DNA of 64,000 bases. It comes from Rhodococcoides kroppenstedtii. GTDB taxonomy: Bacteria; Actinomycetota; Actinomycetes; Mycobacteriales; Mycobacteriaceae. How positions within the stretch are numbered: position 1 is the first letter of the stretch; each line of letters begins with the position of its first letter. The notes under the pieces were generated by a model. That model saw nothing but the letters and a program-made list of their open reading frames with translations, searched no databases and was not told where the DNA came from. The translations under genes and the position numbers were made by a program. Positions 1-7,065 of the stretch are shown here, piece after piece. The stretch lies in contig NZ_FOJN01000003.1 of NCBI RefSeq assembly GCF_900111805.1, positions 124,001 to 188,000 on the forward strand, read 5' to 3'.

Positions 1-275
1 TCGTCGATGTAGCGAGCCGGGTGCAGCACGACGAAGAGCTGATCGCCGTACCGTTCGAGCTTGGGCCGCTGATGCGCGGAGACCGTGTCCTCCACGGCGA
101 GCGGATGCAGACCGAACTCCTCGGCCACGGACGCGATCTCGTCCTTGTCCGGCCGGTACAGACCGATCCACGCCATCCCGCCGCACTTGCGGAGCAACTC
201 GTAGGTCCGATCGAGGCTCTCCGGCTGCTCGGTGCGCGCACCCTGCACGTACACGGCGTTGTCGACGATGGTCAC
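1..275 (-). CDS. corA: CorA-family magnesium/cobalt channel, N-terminal part (runs off left edge)
   Basis: Only the first 91 residues are in the window; the rest lies to the left. The protein begins MTIVDNAVYVQG and contains WIGLYRPDKDEI, VAEEFGLHPLAVEDTVSAHQ and RPKLERYGDQLFVVLHPARY. This is the typical N-terminal cytoplasmic alpha/beta domain of CorA transporters, including the 'HPLAVEDT...QRPKLE' block. The pore helices with the GMN motif are not visible. The start is a GTG preceded by a strong GAGGAGG ribosome site about 5 nt upstream. It is transcribed divergently from the reductase/desaturase operon. Family assignment is firm; the transported ion (Mg2+ or Co2+) is inferred. Confidence 0.85.
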   Translation of the reverse strand, partial: MTIVDNAVYVQGARTEQPESLDRTYELLRKCGGMAWIGLYRPDKDEIASVAEEFGLHPLAVEDTVSAHQRPKLERYGDQLFVVLHPARYID

Positions 276-368
276 GTCGTCCTCCTCACCCTTCGCTCGG
301 CGCTCGCCCCCGACCCGTCGAGGAGTCTGTCACGGTCGCGAACGCGGTTCTCTGGAGACTTCGACGGT

Positions 369-400
369 TTGACATCCGTGCCGTGCGCACTGCGTATTCG
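369..400 (+). promoter_or_regulatory. Possible upstream promoter (TTGACA -35)
   Basis: A consensus TTGACA at 369-374 is followed 18-20 nt later by CGTATT/TATTCG. It may be a second, upstream promoter of the reductase-desaturase operon. The promoter at 460-465 is the stronger candidate for the main start. Confidence 0.35.
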
Positions 401-440
401 CACCCGACCGACCACGCTCCACAATTGCGCGTTCGGCGTC

Positions 441-459
441 CTGTCACCGGCGGTGACAG
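441..459. promoter_or_regulatory. Operator candidate: perfect 19-bp palindrome
   Basis: The sequence reads CTGTCACCGGCGGTGACAG, a perfect inverted repeat with 9-bp arms around one central G. It ends one base before the -10 element at 460-465, so a bound dimer would cover the promoter spacer. Size and position suit a TetR-type repressor of fatty-acid desaturation. The regulator itself is not identified. Confidence 0.7.
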
Positions 460-465
460 TACCGT
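460..465 (+). promoter_or_regulatory. -10 element of the reductase-desaturase operon (leaderless start)
   Basis: TACCGT lies 7 nt before the ATG at 473. No ribosome-binding site is visible, so the transcript probably begins at the start codon. The 19-bp palindrome abuts it. Confidence 0.5.
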
Positions 466-472
466 TGTCGCC

Positions 473-1570
473 ATGGCTGAACGTGGTGCTCGCCCTCAGG
501 TCTCGGTCCTCCGGCGAACCATGCTGAAGGCGTTCAAACATCTGTCGAACCCGCTGCGGCCGGACGACTACTTCGAGATGATCAATCCGCTGTGGACCAC
601 GCGGGAACTCCGGGGAAAGGTCGACCGTGTCGAGCGCGAAGGCACCGACGCCGTCTCGGTCTTCATCAAGCCGGGATACGAGTGGGGTGGCCACGAGCCC
701 GGTCAGTACCTCCGTCTCGGCGTCCTGATCGACGGCCGCTATCACTGGCGCGCGTACTCGCTGACCTCCGACCCGCACGGCGACAACGGCCTCATCTCGG
801 TCAGTCCCAAGCTCGTCCCGGAGGGCACCGTCTCGCCGTTCCTCGTCGAGAAGATCAAGCCGGGTGACATCGTCCGCCTGAGCGAGGTCGAGGGCGTGTT
901 CACCCTGCCCGATCCCGTGCCGGACAAGCTGCTCTACATCAGCGCCGGCAGCGGCATCACGCCGATCATGAGCATGCTGCGCGAGCTCGACCACCTCGAC
1001 CAGATGAAGGACGTCGTGGTCATCCATTCCGTCCACAGTCGCGACCAATGCATGTTCGCCGAGACGCTCGAGCGTCTGGATCGCAAGCATTCCACGCTGC
1101 AACTCGACATTCGAGTGACCGAGGATCGCGGCCGCATGAAAGCGTCCGATCTGGACGAGTTGTGCCCGGACTGGCGGGAACGGCAGGCATTCTGCTCCGG
1201 CCCGGCCGATCTGCTGGACGATCTGAAAGCGTGGTGGAAAGAGAACGGCGATCCGGACAAGTTCCACAACGAGAGTTTTCAGCCCGTCATCGGTAGCGGC
1301 GACGAGGAAGGCGAGGGCGGCACGGTCCGCTTCCTGCGCAGTGACAAGGACGTCGAATGCGACGGCGGCACACCGATTCTCGCGGCCGGCGAGGAGGCCG
1401 GTCTGGACCTCAAGTTCGGCTGCCGTATCGGCATCTGCCACACCTGCACGGGCACCCTGAAGAAGGGGCGTTTGAGGGACTTGCGGAACGGGGAAGTCTC
1501 GGAGCCTACGGGGCAGGCAGTACGCATCTGCGTCAACACTGCCGAGGGAGACATCGAGATCGATCTCTGA
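473..1570 (+). CDS. Ferredoxin reductase-type electron donor for acyl desaturase (Rv3230c-like)
   Basis: A 365-residue flavoprotein that passes electrons from NAD(P)H through FAD and a plant-type 2Fe-2S centre to its partner oxygenase or desaturase. In order: a FAD-binding barrel (RAYSLTS, residues ~100), an NAD-binding domain (YISAGSGITPIMSML), and a C-terminal ferredoxin domain with cysteines at 317, 322, 325 and 353 (CRIGICHTC ... RIC). The desaturase follows 51 bp downstream, as with Rv3230c-Rv3229c of M. tuberculosis, where the pair makes oleate from stearoyl-CoA. The start at MAERGARP was chosen because a -10 element sits 7 nt before it; a GTG-initiated longer frame from 383 would cross the promoter. 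Regulation by the palindrome just upstream is inferred. Confidence 0.88.
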   Translation: MAERGARPQVSVLRRTMLKAFKHLSNPLRPDDYFEMINPLWTTRELRGKVDRVEREGTDAVSVFIKPGYEWGGHEPGQYLRLGVLIDGRYHWRAYSLTSDPHGDNGLISVSPKLVPEGTVSPFLVEKIKPGDIVRLSEVEGVFTLPDPVPDKLLYISAGSGITPIMSMLRELDHLDQMKDVVVIHSVHSRDQCMFAETLERLDRKHSTLQLDIRVTEDRGRMKASDLDELCPDWRERQAFCSGPADLLDDLKAWWKENGDPDKFHNESFQPVIGSGDEEGEGGTVRFLRSDKDVECDGGTPILAAGEEAGLDLKFGCRIGICHTCTGTLKKGRLRDLRNGEVSEPTGQAVRICVNTAEGDIEIDL

Positions 1571-1621
1571 CGAGACCGGTTGCCATTACCGCCACGCGGT
1601 ATCTACAGGGGAGGAATCGTC

Positions 1622-3037
1622 ATGAGCGTCGACACCAGCCGACCGAAGGACGACATCGTCAGCCCGCTCGCTCATCTGAGCGACGAGACCATCGAACAAT
1701 TGGCCAAGGAGTTCGACGCCATTCACGACGAGGTCTATGCCGACCTCGGTGAGCGCGATCGCAACTACATCACCACCGTCATCGCGGCGCAGCGTCAGCT
1801 GGCCGTGGCGGGCCGGGTGATCCTGTTCGGATCGAAGTCCCGCACGGCGTGGGTCGCCGGAACCGCATGCCTCGGGATCGCGAAGATCCTCGAGAACATG
1901 GAGATCGGCCACAACGTCATGCACGGCCAGTGGGACTGGATGAACGATCCGGACATCCACTCGTCGGTGTGGGACTGGGACACCGCGTCCACCGCGGAGG
2001 CGTGGAAGCACTCGCACAACTACGTGCACCACACGTACACGAACATTCGGGGCAAGGACAAGGATCTCGGATACGAGATCATGCGGATCGATCCGCACCA
2101 GAAGTGGTCGCCCGTCTACCTCGCGCAGCCGTTCTACAACCTGCTGCTCATGGCCTTCTTCGAGTGGGGCGTCGCGCTGCACGACCTCGACATCGAGGGG
2201 ATCCGCCGCGGCGAGCGCCCGGTCAAGGACGTCCTCGTCGACCTGCGCGGCATCGCCACCAAGGCACGTCGTCAGATCGTCAAGGACTACATCGGCTGGC
2301 CCGCGGTCAGCGCCGTCGCCTACGGCGCGGCCCAGGTGGTCACCGGCGGACGGGTGTCCGGCCGTGGCAAGTCCAAGCTCGGCAAGCGGCTGCGCGACGT
2401 GAGTTCCGCTCGCGGGGCGCATCGGGTGGCGTCGGTCCTCGACCGCCACGGCGCCGGGATCGAGCAGACGTTCGTCAACACCTTCGCCGCGAACTTCGTC
2501 GCCAACATCATCCGGAACGTGTGGTCGCACGGCATCATCTTCTGCGGCCACTTCCCGGATCAGGCGTACACCTTCAGCCAGAAGGAAGTGGAGAACGAAA
2601 CTCGCGGCGGGTGGTACGTCCGTCAGCTCGTGGGTGCGGCCAACATCGAGGGCTCGGCCCTCTTCCATCTGATGAGCGGCAATCTGAGCTACCAGGTGGA
2701 GCACCACCTGTACCCGGACATGCCGAGCACCCGGTACAAGGAAGTCGCGCCGAAGATCAAGGACATCTGCGAGCGCTACCAGCTGCCGTACAACACGGGC
2801 CCGCTGTCCAAGCAGTGGGGCACGGTGCAGCGCACAATCATTCGACTGGCCTTCCCCGGCGGCAAGCCGCGCCCGAAGCCCGGCCCCTACCGCGGTGAGC
2901 GCGTCGGCGGCTCGTCCTCTCAGCCGAGCGAAGCGGCCCGCTTCCGCAACCGCGTGCCCGCCGGACACCCGGACGCCGGTCCGGAGCACAACGGCGGCGG
3001 CGTCGCGGCCGACATTCCGCCGCGCGGCGACGACTGA
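1622..3037 (+). CDS. desA3: Membrane acyl-CoA (stearoyl) desaturase, DesA3-like
   Basis: A 471-residue di-iron membrane desaturase. The three histidine boxes are visible: GHNVMHGQWDW (His97, His101), WKHSHNYVHHTYTN (His130, 132, 136, 137) and YQVEHHLYPDMPS (His361, 362). They ligate the di-iron centre that inserts a cis double bond in an acyl chain; hydrophobic spans lie between the boxes. The ATG at 1622 has GGGGAGGA about 7 nt upstream. The gene follows the reductase, its likely electron donor, and ends in a strong terminator. The C-terminal ~60 residues are Pro/Arg/Gly-rich and look disordered. Delta-9 stearoyl specificity is inferred from DesA3 similarity. Confidence 0.88.
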   Translation: MSVDTSRPKDDIVSPLAHLSDETIEQLAKEFDAIHDEVYADLGERDRNYITTVIAAQRQLAVAGRVILFGSKSRTAWVAGTACLGIAKILENMEIGHNVMHGQWDWMNDPDIHSSVWDWDTASTAEAWKHSHNYVHHTYTNIRGKDKDLGYEIMRIDPHQKWSPVYLAQPFYNLLLMAFFEWGVALHDLDIEGIRRGERPVKDVLVDLRGIATKARRQIVKDYIGWPAVSAVAYGAAQVVTGGRVSGRGKSKLGKRLRDVSSARGAHRVASVLDRHGAGIEQTFVNTFAANFVANIIRNVWSHGIIFCGHFPDQAYTFSQKEVENETRGGWYVRQLVGAANIEGSALFHLMSGNLSYQVEHHLYPDMPSTRYKEVAPKIKDICERYQLPYNTGPLSKQWGTVQRTIIRLAFPGGKPRPKPGPYRGERVGGSSSQPSEAARFRNRVPAGHPDAGPEHNGGGVAADIPPRGDD

Positions 3038-3048
3038 CCCTGGAACGC

Positions 3049-3087
3049 GAGAAGAGCCGCCCACCGATTCGGTTGGCGGCTCTTCTC
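3049..3087. terminator. Bidirectional terminator after desA3
   Basis: A perfect 13-bp stem (GAGAAGAGCCGCC / GGCGGCTCTTCTC) with a 13-nt loop that itself contains ACCGA/TCGGT. It separates the convergent desaturase and LapA-domain genes. Confidence 0.85.
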
Positions 3088-3102
3088 GTCGTGAACTCCG
3101 TA

Positions 3103-3366
3103 TCAGCGCACCGCGCGCCGCACCCGCAGCGCGCCGGAGACGAAGAAGGCGATGACCGCGCCGACGACCGCGGCACCCAGCAGAGCGACGCCCTGGCTCA
3201 GGTCGAGATTCCACCCGAGGAAATCGATCGTCGTGGAATTCGAGTTCTGGAGAACGAAGATCACCAGAGCCACGACGAGGACGAGCGAGAGCAGCAAGGA
3301 CAACGTCGAGAGAAATCCTCCGGCGCGCTTGCGGCCGGTGTGCGTGGTGTGGGCGGTGTCGGTCAT
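3103..3366 (-). CDS. Small LapA-domain (DUF1049) membrane protein
   Basis: An 87-residue protein with a polar N-terminus (THTGRKRAGG) and two hydrophobic helices (LSLLLSLVLVVALVIFVLQN and GVALLGAAVVGAVIAFFVSG). Between them is the hallmark QNSNSTTIDFLGWNLDLSQGVALL region of the LapA/DUF1049 family, which carries polypeptide-assembly or envelope-stress roles in other bacteria. The start MTDTAHT was chosen because GAAAGG lies 7 nt upstream; an ATG two codons earlier is too close to that site. Function here is unknown. Confidence 0.75.
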   Translation of the reverse strand: MTDTAHTTHTGRKRAGGFLSTLSLLLSLVLVVALVIFVLQNSNSTTIDFLGWNLDLSQGVALLGAAVVGAVIAFFVSGALRVRRAVR

Positions 3367-3489
3367 GGTCATGCCTTTCGCAGAGCCTCCAGCGTCTGCC
3401 GGGGGCGATGGTGAGGGGGTTGCTCCGTCCCGCCGATCACGAAACATGGCTGCGCGGTACGGAATTCGCTGAATCGGACAGATAAGACA

Positions 3490-3527
3490 CGAGCGGCGTC
3501 GAACCCTCTCGGGATCGACGCCGCTCG
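3490..3527. terminator. Terminator after csbD-like gene
   Basis: A perfect 13-bp stem (CGAGCGGCGTCGA / TCGACGCCGCTCG) with a 12-nt loop, 15 bp beyond the stop of the CsbD-like gene on the minus strand. Confidence 0.8.
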
Positions 3528-3541
3528 GAGAACGAGGTTCC

Positions 3542-3712
3542 TTACTTGAAGGTGTCCTTCACGTTCTCGCCGATCTTCTTGGCGCCGGCCGAGCCCTGAT
3601 CCTTCTTGCCCTCGGCCTCAAGGTCCTTGTTGTCGGTGACGTCACCGACAACTTCCTTGGCCTTGCCGATGGCGTCTTCTGCAGCGTTCTTGGCCTTGTC
3701 GACGAATCCCAT
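3542..3712 (-). CDS. CsbD-family stress protein
   Basis: A 56-residue, highly charged, hydrophilic protein: MGFVDKAKNAAEDAIGKAKE, then a GDVTDNKDLEAEGKKDQ stretch. This is the compact CsbD-like pattern; CsbD of Bacillus is a sigma-B general stress protein and other members respond to osmotic or cell-wall stress. The ATG is preceded by AAAGGA with 7 nt spacing, which favours it over an upstream in-frame start. A terminator follows directly. The molecular role of the family is not established. Confidence 0.8.
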   Translation of the reverse strand: MGFVDKAKNAAEDAIGKAKEVVGDVTDNKDLEAEGKKDQGSAGAKKIGENVKDTFK

Positions 3713-3901
3713 GAGAAATCCTTTCTCTCGATGCGACGGCGTCTCCATCGCGTTCTGGATATGAGTCGAGACAACTCGCCGAAAGCGCGCGCCCCCGTTC
3801 GGTGATGCCGGTCACATTCGTGTATCGGCGGGTCACACGTACCCGCGCCGTAGAGCACCGCGGTCAGCACGACACTCGCTCGGTCACCGGCCGTGCGTAC
3901 C

Positions 3902-3916
3902 CCCACCGACGGTGGG
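3902..3916 (-). terminator. Short hairpin after the DUF202 pair
   Basis: A perfect palindrome (CCCACCG / CGGTGGG, one central base) 20 bp beyond the stop of the second DUF202 gene. A usable hairpin needs at least the central three bases in the loop. The rest of 3713-3936 shows no gene. Confidence 0.45.
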
Positions 3917-3936
3917 TTACGCACTCGGGTCGTCCC

Positions 3937-4194
3937 CTACCCGCGCCCGAGAATCGCGGTGATCGCGACCGCCCCGGCGAGGATCGCCAGGACGACGACC
4001 AGCGCGACGTGTCGCGGGAGGCGCCCGGACCGTCCGATCAGCAGCACCACGGCGAGACCCGCCACGACGGCCGTGGCCGCGACGGCGAGGGCGTGCGACT
4101 GCACCGCGCGCGCCGCGATCAGCGCCGTCGCCGCGGCGGCGAGGGCGGTTCGCCGCCGCGCCAGCACCGTCCGCTCCGGGGCCAACCCCGTCAT
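3937..4194 (-). CDS. DUF202 membrane protein (second of a pair)
   Basis: An 85-residue protein beginning MTGLAPERTVLARRRTALAA, the DUF202 signature (consensus like LANERTFLAWIRTAL), followed by three hydrophobic helices ending in AILAGAVAITAILGRG. The ATG overlaps the stop of the preceding DUF202 gene as ATGA, so the two are translationally coupled and probably form one membrane unit. The biochemical function of DUF202 proteins is unknown. Confidence 0.75.
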   Translation of the reverse strand: MTGLAPERTVLARRRTALAAAATALIAARAVQSHALAVAATAVVAGLAVVLLIGRSGRLPRHVALVVVLAILAGAVAITAILGRG

Positions 4195-4547
4195 GCCGCG
4201 AGACCCACGAGGAAGACGACCACGGCGACGGTGAGGCCCACGGCCAGCACCGCCGTCGTCGCCGGAACGGGGAGCGGCTCCCGTCGTCGCAATGCGATCT
4301 CCACGCGCATCCACCGCACCAACGACGTGGCGCCGACGACGGCGGCCAGGACCGCGAGCCCGACCACCAACGCGGCGTGAACCGGCCCCGGCACCACCCG
4401 GTCACCGAACGCCTCCAGCGCTGCCGCGGCGGCGAGCAGGCCGAGAGCGGTCCTGATCCACGCGAGGAAGGTGCGCTCGTTGGCAAGGGTGAAGCGCGGA
4501 TCCGGATCGGTTCCGCTCCGGAGATCGCGGGGGCGTGGCATGCGCAC
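4191..4547 (-). CDS. DUF202 (YidH-like) membrane protein (first of a pair)
   Basis: A 118-residue protein with the full DUF202 signature FTLANERTFLAWIRTALGLL at residues ~19-38. Hydrophobic helices follow at HAALVVGLAVLAAVVGATSL and TTAVLAVGLTVAVVVFLVGL. The N-terminal ~18 residues are polar (RPRDLRSGTDPDP). The start is a GTG; an ATG two codons on is an alternative. It is coupled by ATGA overlap to the second DUF202 gene. No function can be assigned beyond the family. Confidence 0.8.
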   Translation of the reverse strand: MRMPRPRDLRSGTDPDPRFTLANERTFLAWIRTALGLLAAAAALEAFGDRVVPGPVHAALVVGLAVLAAVVGATSLVRWMRVEIALRRREPLPVPATTAVLAVGLTVAVVVFLVGLAA

Positions 4548-4568
4548 GAGTGCAGTCTCCCGGGTGGG

Positions 4569-4946
4569 TCAGCGGCCGGGACGCCACCGCTCGTAGTTTC
4601 GGCGCTCGCGTTCCTCGCGGGCGACCTTCTTCGGATTCTGCAGATCCGGCGACAACCCGTGCGCGGCCAGACGGCGTCGGCGGTTCGGCTCCATGTAGGC
4701 CAGGGAGTAGAACAGCGCGAGCAGGACGGCGAGGAGGATCATCGCGCCGCGCAGCCACAGTTCACCGGGAAAGAGCAGGAACGCCAGGAAGATCGGCAGG
4801 AACGGCACCATGCTGCGGAGCAGGTGGCGCGGGACGGCCGTGTCCCCGATCAGGTCGTTGCGGACCCACCCCTGCAGCTCCGGGGGCAGTGTTCGCCCGA
4901 CCGAGTAGCCGAGCCACTGCACGGGGTTGGGACGACGGGCACTCAT
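4569..4946 (-). CDS. DUF5313 family membrane protein
   Basis: A 125-residue protein: MSARRPNPVQWLGYSVGRTL, then PELQGWVRNDLIGD, two adjacent hydrophobic helices (FLPIFLAFLLFPGELWL, AMILLAVLLALFYSLAY), and a basic tail ending ERERRNYERWRPGR. The N-terminal 'P..WLGYSVGR.LP.EL..WVRNDL' block and the charged 'YERR'-like tail match the actinobacterial DUF5313 family. Its ATG overlaps the stop of the upstream MarR gene (ATGA), so it is probably co-transcribed with that regulator. Function unknown. Confidence 0.7.
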   Translation of the reverse strand: MSARRPNPVQWLGYSVGRTLPPELQGWVRNDLIGDTAVPRHLLRSMVPFLPIFLAFLLFPGELWLRGAMILLAVLLALFYSLAYMEPNRRRRLAAHGLSPDLQNPKKVAREERERRNYERWRPGR

Positions 4947-5398
4947 TGCTCGATCCTTTCGGCAACGGAATTCGCGTGGTGGTTGACCACCGAGAGGGCC
5001 GCGTGGAGCCGCTCGAGGTCCGCCGTGTCGACGCCGAGAGCCTCGACGACGCGGGCGGGAACCTTCTCCGCTTCGGCGCGGAGATCGTGGCCGGCGGCGG
5101 TGAGATCGACGACCAGTCGCCGCTCGTCGTCCTCGCTCCGCCGGCGTGTGAGAAGGCCCCGGACCTCGAGCCGTTTGAGCAGGGGCGTCGCCGACGCCGG
5201 GTCCAGGCACAGCGTGCGGGCGATGTCGCCGGCAGACTGCGGCGTTCGCTCCCAGAGCGCGAGCATGACCAGGTACTGCGGGTGCGTGAGACCCAGGGGC
5301 TCGAGGATGGGGCGATAGACGCCGAGCACGGCCCGATTGGTGACCGCCAGGGCGAAACACACCTGGCGGTCGAGCGCGAGAGGATCGGTCACCGTCAC
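4943..5398 (-). CDS. MarR-family regulator, OhrR-like
   Basis: A 151-residue winged-helix regulator. The N-terminal DRQVCFALAVTNRAVLGVYRPILEPLGLT carries a cysteine at the position of the peroxide-sensing Cys of OhrR. TPQSAGDIARTLCLDPASATPLLKRLE is the recognition-helix region and RRRSEDDERRL the wing. OhrR proteins repress organic-hydroperoxide resistance genes until the Cys is oxidised. No ohr gene is visible here; the downstream coupled gene is DUF5313 and the divergent gene a thioesterase. The start is a GTG with a -10 element 7 nt upstream. Redox sensing is inferred from the Cys. Confidence 0.82.
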   Translation of the reverse strand: MTVTDPLALDRQVCFALAVTNRAVLGVYRPILEPLGLTHPQYLVMLALWERTPQSAGDIARTLCLDPASATPLLKRLEVRGLLTRRRSEDDERRLVVDLTAAGHDLRAEAEKVPARVVEALGVDTADLERLHAALSVVNHHANSVAERIEQ

Positions 5399-5405
5399 GC
5401 ACTCG

Positions 5406-5411
5406 ACTCTA
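5406..5411 (-). promoter_or_regulatory. -10 element of the MarR gene (leaderless)
   Basis: TAGAGT on the minus strand, 7 nt before the GTG start; no ribosome site is seen between them. Confidence 0.5.
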
Positions 5412-5421
5412 CGCCAACAAT

Positions 5422-5435
5422 TAGTGGTCCAACTA
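5422..5435. promoter_or_regulatory. Possible MarR operator
   Basis: TAGTGGTCCAACTA is an imperfect inverted repeat with TAGT/ACTA ends in the promoter region between the divergent MarR and thioesterase genes. Position and size suit autoregulation, but several inner pairs mismatch. Confidence 0.3.
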
Positions 5436-5468
5436 TCGGCCGCGTCACAGCCCCGACGCGCCATGGGG

Positions 5469-5474
5469 CAGAGT
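5469..5474 (+). promoter_or_regulatory. -10 element of the thioesterase gene
   Basis: CAGAGT lies 6 nt before a GTG at 5481. It is weaker than the other -10 boxes in this window but has the same spacing. Confidence 0.3.
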
Positions 5475-5480
5475 GAGCGC

Positions 5481-6020
5481 GTGCTGATGTCCCTTCGTGC
5501 GCTCCGCCAGATGGCGCCGTGGCGCGCCGGGCGCGGCCCGGTCCGTGCCGACACCACCGTCACCTGGTTCCGAGTCGCCCCGTCCGACCTCGACGTGCTG
5601 CTGCACATGAACAACGGCCGCTACCTGTCGATTCTCGACGCGGGCCGCGTCGACATGTTCGTCCGCGGTGGACTCTGGACGGCCCTGCGCCGCGAGGGGT
5701 GGCATCCGGTGGTGGCGGCGCAGTCGATCACCTACATCGCCTCGCTCACCTTCTGGACCCGCTTCTCGGTCACCACACGGTTGCTCGGATTCGACACCAA
5801 GAACGCGTACCTGGAGCAGACTTTCGACGCGGGCGGGCGCACCTGCGCCTCCGCCGTCGTCGCCCTCCGCATCCTCGACGGGGAGGGCCGCTCGGTCCCC
5901 AGCGCGCGCGTGCGCGACCTTTTCGACCCGGCCGCGGCGCCGGCGATCGTCGACGATCGCGACATCCCGTTGGGACGACGGACGCAGCACGACGTCGTGA
6001 CGACGTTCGACGGTCCCTGA
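5481..6020 (+). CDS. Hot-dog fold acyl-CoA thioesterase-like protein
   Basis: A protein of about 179 residues. The region VTWFRVAPSDLDVLLHMNNGRYLSILDAGR is the active-site block of 4HBT/THEM6-like hot-dog thioesterases (D-x-x-x-H-M-N-N). The rest (SITYIASLTFWTRFSVTTRL, LEQTFDAGG) forms the beta-sheet core. Such proteins hydrolyse acyl thioesters; the substrate cannot be read from sequence. The GTG at 5481 was chosen for a -10-like box 6 nt upstream; an ATG at 5487 is nearly as likely. Divergent from the MarR gene, convergent with the YnfA-like gene. Confidence 0.72.
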   Translation: MLMSLRALRQMAPWRAGRGPVRADTTVTWFRVAPSDLDVLLHMNNGRYLSILDAGRVDMFVRGGLWTALRREGWHPVVAAQSITYIASLTFWTRFSVTTRLLGFDTKNAYLEQTFDAGGRTCASAVVALRILDGEGRSVPSARVRDLFDPAAAPAIVDDRDIPLGRRTQHDVVTTFDGP

Positions 6021-6044
6021 CCGTCGCGACCGGGTAGCGGTCAG
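6017..6044. terminator. Weak bidirectional hairpin
   Basis: CTGACCG / CGGTCAG arms enclose 14 nt and include the stop codons of the two convergent genes. Confidence 0.35.
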
Positions 6045-6370
6045 CGCGGTGAGTACATGATGATCGCCACGCCGACCAGGCAGACCAGCGCACCGGTGAC
6101 GTCGTACCGGTCGGGGCGAAACCCGTCCATCACCATGCCCCAGGCCAGCGACCCGGCGACGAACACGCCGCCGTACGCGGCGAGGATGCGGCCGAATTCC
6201 GCATCCGGCTGCAGTGTGGCCACCAGTCCGTAGGCGCCCAGCGCGACGACACCGAGGCCGATCCAGAGCCAGCCGCGGTGCTCGCGAATGCCCTGCCACA
6301 CCAGCCAGGCACCGCCGATCTCGAGCACCGCGGCCGCTCCGAAGAGCGCGATCGAGCGCAGAACGGTCAT
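6041..6370 (-). CDS. YnfA/UPF0060-family small membrane protein
   Basis: A 109-residue protein with four hydrophobic helices. The typical UPF0060 blocks are present: [61 protein letters not shown] and the closing [20 protein letters not shown]. The family is SMR-like, but its transport substrate is not settled. An agreeing -10 element (TACCCT) sits 6 nt before the ATG. Monocistronic. Confidence 0.85.
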   Translation of the reverse strand: MTVLRSIALFGAAAVLEIGGAWLVWQGIREHRGWLWIGLGVVALGAYGLVATLQPDAEFGRILAAYGGVFVAGSLAWGMVMDGFRPDRYDVTGALVCLVGVAIIMYSPR

Positions 6371-6376
6371 GCGGGA

Positions 6377-6382
6377 AGGGTA
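6377..6382 (-). promoter_or_regulatory. -10 element of the ynfA-like gene (leaderless)
   Basis: TACCCT on the minus strand, 6 nt before the ATG. Confidence 0.45.
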
Positions 6383-6417
6383 GAGGTCCGGAGGCGGCCC
6401 ACCCTGCTGCCGGGCGC

Positions 6418-6906
6418 TCAGCCCCGCCGCACTCGATCGGCGAAACTCGCGCTCGCTCCCCGGAGCGCGGCGATGCGGTCCGCACGCGCCGCGTCCATGT
6501 CGTATCCGGGGAAGGGCCGCGGCGGGTCACGACGGACATTGGCCGAGCACTGGAAGTCCCGGCAGACGAGGGTGCCCACGGTGCTGCCGCGCTTGCCCGC
6601 CGGGCCGGCGAGCTTGGCCGCGTAGAAGACGACGTCGTTCGGCAAACGGACGTCGCGGCACCAGGAGCACTGCGTGCGCACCCGGGGAGTGGCGTCGGCC
6701 TGGCGCAGCAGGATCCCGATCGGTTCGCCGTCCGGCGCGGGGATCACGGCGTAGGCGCGGCCGTCGAACTTGGTGTCGCGCCACCCGAGGTAATCGAGGG
6801 CGTCGAAGTCGAGTGCCTCGAGATCGGGGAGGGACGCGTCGGAGCGTTCCTTCTTGCTGGCGTTGACTAAGGAGGCGCGCAGGTCGGACGAGGACAGAAT
6901 GTGCAT
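6418..6906 (-). CDS. FBP-type treble-clef zinc-finger protein (EF-G-binding family)
   Basis: A 162-residue protein. The C-terminal half carries paired cysteines CSWC and a second pair in CRDFQC ([13 protein letters not shown] ... [21 protein letters not shown]). This is the treble-clef zinc finger of the FBP family, whose best-known members bind EF-G and confer fusidic-acid tolerance (FusB-like). The N-terminal half ([17 protein letters not shown]) matches the actinobacterial version. Binding to EF-G is known only for distant relatives, so a role in ribosome rescue is inference. Confidence 0.72.
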   Translation of the reverse strand: MHILSSSDLRASLVNASKKERSDASLPDLEALDFDALDYLGWRDTKFDGRAYAVIPAPDGEPIGILLRQADATPRVRTQCSWCRDVRLPNDVVFYAAKLAGPAGKRGSTVGTLVCRDFQCSANVRRDPPRPFPGYDMDAARADRIAALRGASASFADRVRRG

Positions 6907-6930
6907 GAGAGAACAGCCGATCTTCGGATG

Positions 6931-6948
6931 CGGGCGCCGGAGCGCCCG
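6931..6948 (-). terminator. Short hairpin after the FAD/Fe-S dehydrogenase gene
   Basis: CGGGCGC / GCGCCCG with a 4-nt loop, about 120 bp beyond the stop of the minus-strand dehydrogenase gene and just before the FBP gene. The interval 6907-7065 shows no gene. Confidence 0.4.
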
Positions 6949-7065
6949 TCGGTGTCGTCAGGGTAGGACCGAGGACCGGTCGTCGCGGGGGAGCGAGACC
7001 GGTCGGGGCGCGTTACCTGATGCCGGCGCCCGAAGCGCCGACCACCTCCGATTCGAGGATCGGGT

